In this document: piece after piece, positions 22,990 to 25,993 of the stretch
How the letters are laid out: every line of letters begins with the position of its first letter
How positions within the stretch are numbered: position 1 is the first letter of the stretch
Source: RGIG4079 sp045576735
Lineage (GTDB): Bacteria > Bacteroidota > Bacteroidia > Bacteroidales > Muribaculaceae
NCBI GenBank assembly: GCA_045576735.1
Contig: JAZNGZ010000068.1
Span: 1-25,993, forward strand
Length of the DNA: 25,993 nucleotides
Direction of reading: 5' to 3'
Made by a program: the position numbers and the translations under genes
The notes under the pieces: model-generated
What the model was told of the DNA's origin: nothing
Database searches by the model: none
Seen by the model: the letters and a program-made list of their open reading frames with translations, nothing else

Positions 22990-24489
22990 TTATCGATTAA
23001 TAATCTCTAATGCATCAATCGCTTTTTGATGACCTTGAGAGGCTGCCAATTCAAACCATTTTGCCGCGGTAGTAATGTCTTTATCGGTGCCGATGCCGTT
23101 GTAGTAGCAAACGCCCAGGTTGTATTGAGCGGGAGCATAACCTTTTTCGGCCGCTTTTAAATATAATTCACACGCTTTAATAGGCTCTTTCTCCACACCA
23201 TGCCCTAATTCATAGCAAATTCCGAGATTGTGAAGCGATGGAATGTGTCCTTGATTTGCAGCTTTGGAGTATAGCTCATATGCTTTTTTGAAGTCTTGTT
23301 CTGTTCCCAGTCCGCTATAGATGTTGCAAGCCAAGAGGTATATTGCCGGGGTATATTCTTGTTGAGCCGCTTTGTTGAGCCATTCATTTATGATGGTGTA
23401 GTCGGGGGGTGATAGAGAATTAATGCTTAATTGAGAGGCAAAAAGGTATTGAGCGGGAGCATAACCTTGCTGAGCCGCTTTTTTGCTCCATTTTACAGCA
23501 TTAGAGTGGTTGCAAGTTATTCCTATGCCCTCAATGTTGCAAATTGCTGCAGCATATTGAGCTTTGACATATCCATTTTCGGCGGCTTTTAAAATCCATT
23601 TAGTGCCGGTTTCAAAGTCTCTATCTACGCCCAATCCATAGTGATAGCATAGCCCTAAGCTGAATTGAGCTAAGGGATAGTCTTGTTGCGCGGCTTTGTT
23701 ATACCACTTAAAGGCTTGTTTGTAATTTTGAAGAGTGCCTTGTCCGTTTGCATAGCATTCGGCCAGGCATAGTTGGGCTTTGTCGTAATTGTTGTCGGCC
23801 GATTTGCGTAGCCAATATACGGCCTTCGGGAAGTCTTGTTTCACTCCATGTCCGTTGATGAGACATTTTGCATATTCAAATTGAGCTTTTGCCATTCCTT
23901 GTTCGGCTGCTTTTAAAAACCATTCAGCAGCTGATTTCATGTTTTGTTCTATGCCAATTCCCGATAAAAGATACAAGCCGAAATGGTATTGAGCCTCAGC
24001 ATCTCCGGTTTGAGCAACTTTAGAGCACCAATAAACGGCCGACGGTTGGGGGTCGTATGAGACAGCCGAGTTGTCGGTTACGCCGGCAATAAATAATTGT
24101 GCAGCAAAATGTCCTTGTTCATCGGCTTTTTTTATCCAAAATAACGCTGAATCTAAATCTTGTTTTGTGCCTTGTCCTCTATAATTACATATGCCAAGAT
24201 TATATTGAGCATCAGCATCTCCCCTTTGTGCAGCTTTGGAATACCATTCAACAGCTTTGATTTTATCGGGCTTGGTGCCCAAACCATTATCATAGCATAT
24301 GCCAAGGAAGCATTGAGCCTCAATGCAGCCCGAATCGGCTGCTTGAGAGAAGTAATCGTAGGCTAAAGCATATTCGCCGGCTTCAAAAGAAGCCTTGCCT
24401 TTATTATATAATGAGTCAACGTTTATTTGCGCCTTGGTCGCAAATAAGCAAGTCGCAATAGTGAATATAGTTAATATGTTGCGTAACAT
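22990..24489 (-). CDS. exported Sel1-like repeat protein
   Basis: This is a 499-residue protein with an N-terminal signal peptide (cleavage likely after ATKA, residue 20). The rest is about 12 Sel1-like (TPR-related) repeats of 36 residues. Each has the pattern A-x-A-Q-(F/Y)-x-L-G-x-C-Y-x-x-G-x-G followed by A-x-x-W-(F/Y)-x-K-A-A-x-Q-G. One repeat near residue 134 is degenerate (IAGVTDNSAV). Sel1 solenoids are protein-interaction scaffolds in envelope and signalling complexes. It begins 16 bases after the MerR-type gene and shares its transcript. Many similar repeats make recombination or length variation likely. Confidence 0.9.
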   Translation of the reverse strand: MLRNILTIFTIATCLFATKAQINVDSLYNKGKASFEAGEYALAYDYFSQAADSGCIEAQCFLGICYDNGLGTKPDKIKAVEWYSKAAQRGDADAQYNLGICNYRGQGTKQDLDSALFWIKKADEQGHFAAQLFIAGVTDNSAVSYDPQPSAVYWCSKVAQTGDAEAQYHFGLYLLSGIGIEQNMKSAAEWFLKAAEQGMAKAQFEYAKCLINGHGVKQDFPKAVYWLRKSADNNYDKAQLCLAECYANGQGTLQNYKQAFKWYNKAAQQDYPLAQFSLGLCYHYGLGVDRDFETGTKWILKAAENGYVKAQYAAAICNIEGIGITCNHSNAVKWSKKAAQQGYAPAQYLFASQLSINSLSPPDYTIINEWLNKAAQQEYTPAIYLLACNIYSGLGTEQDFKKAYELYSKAANQGHIPSLHNLGICYELGHGVEKEPIKACELYLKAAEKGYAPAQYNLGVCYYNGIGTDKDITTAAKWFELAASQGHQKAIDALEIINR

Positions 24490-24505
24490 AGTTAAGTGAA
24501 AAATC

Positions 24506-24844
24506 TTATCGCAGAGAATGAAGAGCGTCGAGCATAGCTTTTAACTCAGTTCTTATTTCTTTTAGACGTTGGATTGTTTTGTGTCGTTGAGATACGTTTG
24601 AGTGATTGTGCCTAATTTGTTCTTGGGCGGCATCGAGTTTTAGCCCTTTCTCTTTAACCAGATAATGAACCATTCTTATGGTCTCAATGTCGGACGGAGT
24701 GTAGAAGCGTGTGCCGTGTTCATTTCTTTTGGGTTTAATGATGGTGAATTGACCTTCCCAAAAACGAAGCGTCGAAGCTGGAATGTTTAGAATTTCAGCA
24801 ACTTCGCGAATTTTATAGTATTTTTTGTTTAAATCGTTATTCAT
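24506..24844 (-). CDS. MerR-family transcriptional regulator
   Basis: This is a 112-residue protein. The MerR winged helix-turn-helix covers residues 9-75: YYKIREVAEILNIPASTLRFWE is the recognition region, and GTRFYTPSDIETIRMVHYLVKEKGL the wing and second helix pair. A short dimerising helix follows, with no effector domain and no metal-binding Cys. This minimal form is standard in Bacteroidetes and may respond to a partner rather than a ligand. It lies directly upstream of the Sel1 gene. No exact TAnnTTTG was found upstream; AT-rich stretches there include short inverted repeats. Confidence 0.9.
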   Translation of the reverse strand: MNNDLNKKYYKIREVAEILNIPASTLRFWEGQFTIIKPKRNEHGTRFYTPSDIETIRMVHYLVKEKGLKLDAAQEQIRHNHSNVSQRHKTIQRLKEIRTELKAMLDALHSLR

Positions 24845-25055
24845 TATTAATCTATTGTGATAGATGTGTATTCAAGATGCAAATTTCGTGATATTTTCAA
24901 ATAATATCAAATTTTATAGGTGAGTTTTTCTATAAAAAAAGTTCATTTTTCTCAAATAGAGAAAATTCGTCAGAAAAACGATGTGATTTACAATGAAAAC
25001 GGTGAGATTTGAAAAAAAAAGTAAGATGAGGCTTTTTAATTGAGCGAAACTATTA

Positions 25056-25063
25056 TAACTTTG
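25056..25063 (+). promoter_or_regulatory. promoter of the acidic EF-hand-like gene
   Basis: TAACTTTG matches the -7 consensus 37 bases upstream of the ATG, with a T-rich region in the -33 position. Confidence 0.5.
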
Positions 25064-25099
25064 TAGCAAATAAATGAAAAAATAATAAAAATAGATATT

Positions 25100-25474
25100 A
25101 TGGATAACGAAAAGGATTATTTGGAAAGTAGTGAAATGGAAGAGGATTCGGGAATGTCTTATCGTACCGAAACGTTGAGATTGGATGGTACTCACATTGA
25201 GGTATCGGAAACTTACATCGTTGAAGAGGGTGGAAAAGTGTCGACATATACCGATGCAGAAATTGATTATACCGAAGCGATTTTTGTCGATGAGGATAGT
25301 GATGGTGTGATTGACTATGTGGCTTATGATGTGAACCACGACGGAGAATTGGAGCAAGGTGAAGAATTCCTTATCGAAGAGGGTGAACTATATCAATCTG
25401 ATTTAGATGACTTATATCTAGAACAAGAATTAGGAATTGATGACGTTGATATTGTAGATGGCGACATGTTTTAA
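25100..25474 (+). CDS. small acidic protein with EF-hand-like calcium loops
   Basis: This is a 124-residue, very acidic protein with no signal peptide, membrane segment or cysteine. After a Ser/Thr-rich beta-like part (about 20-60), it has two adjacent calcium-loop motifs: D64-x-D66-x-D68-G-V-I-D72, and D77-x-N79-x-D81-G ending with E88 at the twelfth position. The second fits a full EF-hand loop and the first a dockerin-like half loop. The tail is almost all Asp, Glu and Leu. Lack of a secretion signal means cytoplasmic calcium binding, or that acidity alone matters. It is a single-gene unit between a promoter and a terminator. No named family recognised. Confidence 0.75.
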   Translation: MDNEKDYLESSEMEEDSGMSYRTETLRLDGTHIEVSETYIVEEGGKVSTYTDAEIDYTEAIFVDEDSDGVIDYVAYDVNHDGELEQGEEFLIEEGELYQSDLDDLYLEQELGIDDVDIVDGDMF

Positions 25475-25562
25475 TGATGGTTTGGATAACAATAGCCAAA
25501 AGTAAACATGATTAGTTTTCATATCGGCATCCGATAAAAAAATAGGAACGGAAATAAAATAA

Positions 25563-25606
25563 GGTCTCAATCGCTGATTTTATGCGGTTGGGGCCATGTT
25601 TTTTAA
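25563..25606 (+). terminator. terminator of the acidic-protein gene
   Basis: A 12-pair stem (25563-25574 with 25584-25595, four G-T or T-G pairs) with a 9-base loop is followed by ATG and then six T. It lies 88 bases past the stop codon. Confidence 0.7.
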
Positions 25607-25993
25607 CCACTGAGCATATAGAATATTCCCTTTTTAATTCGCCATAAAAAGGCTGTATCTCGGCAAATACAAGAATTAAAAAGCAAAATAATTATGCATT
25701 ATCCGCTCTATTTCTAAGCTAAAAACATTCAGGGCATAAATAATAATTCCCTAAATGGGGTGTGCGGAGCCACCCGAAATAAAGGGAATTATTTATTATG
25801 CGATGCAAATGCCGAAAAATGCAGCAGGATGTGCATCGCACTATATCAATGTATTGAAGATTCCAAACCGAAGTGCGACCCCAGCGGTGAAAATAATATG
25901 AAAAACACCGCGGGTTTGCCCAGCGGTTGGGGCGCGTAGCCCCAAAGAGCGAATCTCAGAAAAAAAGGTTTAATTAGCAAAATAAAAAAAGGA
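25607..25993. repeat. gene-free region rich in inverted repeats
   Basis: No ORF of note is present. Inverted repeats in order: CTTTTTAATTC (25630-25640) with its exact complement at 25673-25683; a 19-base imperfect pair, 25734-25752 with 25783-25801 (17 of 19 paired), enclosing GGGTG/CACCC (25758-25762 with 25771-25775); GCGATGCA (25800-25807) with TGCATCGC (25832-25839); and a hairpin with TTGGGGC/GCCCCAA arms (25927-25945). It could be a structured RNA, a MITE or the edge of an element continuing right of the window. Confidence 0.45.

Noticed and set aside
24914..25357. Minus-strand ORF of 147 codons rich in Phe, Ile and His
   Set aside because: It is an antisense shadow of the acidic EF-hand-like gene, which has its own promoter and terminator.
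25607..25993. CRISPR array or integron attC
   Set aside because: There are no regularly spaced identical direct repeats and no cas or integron integrase gene. The repeats are inverted and all differ.

Overview
The window looks like a chromosomal segment of a gut-type Bacteroidales, possibly near Muribaculaceae. This rests on AT-rich DNA, many promoters of the Bacteroidetes type (TAnnTTTG at -7), no evident Shine-Dalgarno sites, a sphingolipid-type serine palmitoyltransferase, SUMF1-domain lipoproteins, and a rubrerythrin/reverse-rubrerythrin pair. Genus is inference.

Layout. Bases 1-360 hold a possible ORF end, a strong terminator hairpin and a structured leader. 361-1548 is spt (+). 1549-2066 is a terminator plus a degenerate intergenic repeat. 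2067-4633 is a tandem array of three SUMF1-type lipoprotein genes (+); the third has an in-frame amber codon inside its signal-peptide coding region. 4710-5830 (-) is reverse rubrerythrin plus rubrerythrin, followed by a separately promoted thioredoxin (6010-6363, -), together an anaerobe's oxidative-stress set.

The centrepiece is a tightly spaced seven-gene minus-strand operon, 17427 down to 6496. In transcription order it encodes a 1515-residue fusion of a SEDS peptidoglycan polymerase (RodA/FtsW family) with a class B penicillin-binding transpeptidase; a Hanks-type Ser/Thr kinase with Arg in place of the beta-3 Lys; two FHA proteins; a PP2C phosphatase with one membrane anchor; a membrane protein with an HEVTH metalloprotease motif; and an unrecognised helical protein. 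The content parallels the actinobacterial fhaA-fhaB-pstP-rodA-pbpA-pknA-pknB locus, but with the polymerase and transpeptidase fused and a putative intramembrane protease added. It reads as a phosphorylation-controlled, self-contained cell-wall synthase that would work beside the housekeeping elongation and division enzymes.

Upstream of that operon lie a truncated tyrosine-integrase remnant (17648-18058, -) and tRNA-Ser(GCU) (18145-18234, -), the arrangement left by an old integration at a tRNA 3' end. Then come mltG and a DUF2007 gene (+), which overlap the end of a convergent AI-2E/PerM-family transporter gene (-), an MFS transporter (+), a MerR-type regulator with a secreted Sel1-repeat protein (-), and a small acidic EF-hand-like protein (+). 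The last ~390 bases have no gene and are rich in inverted repeats.
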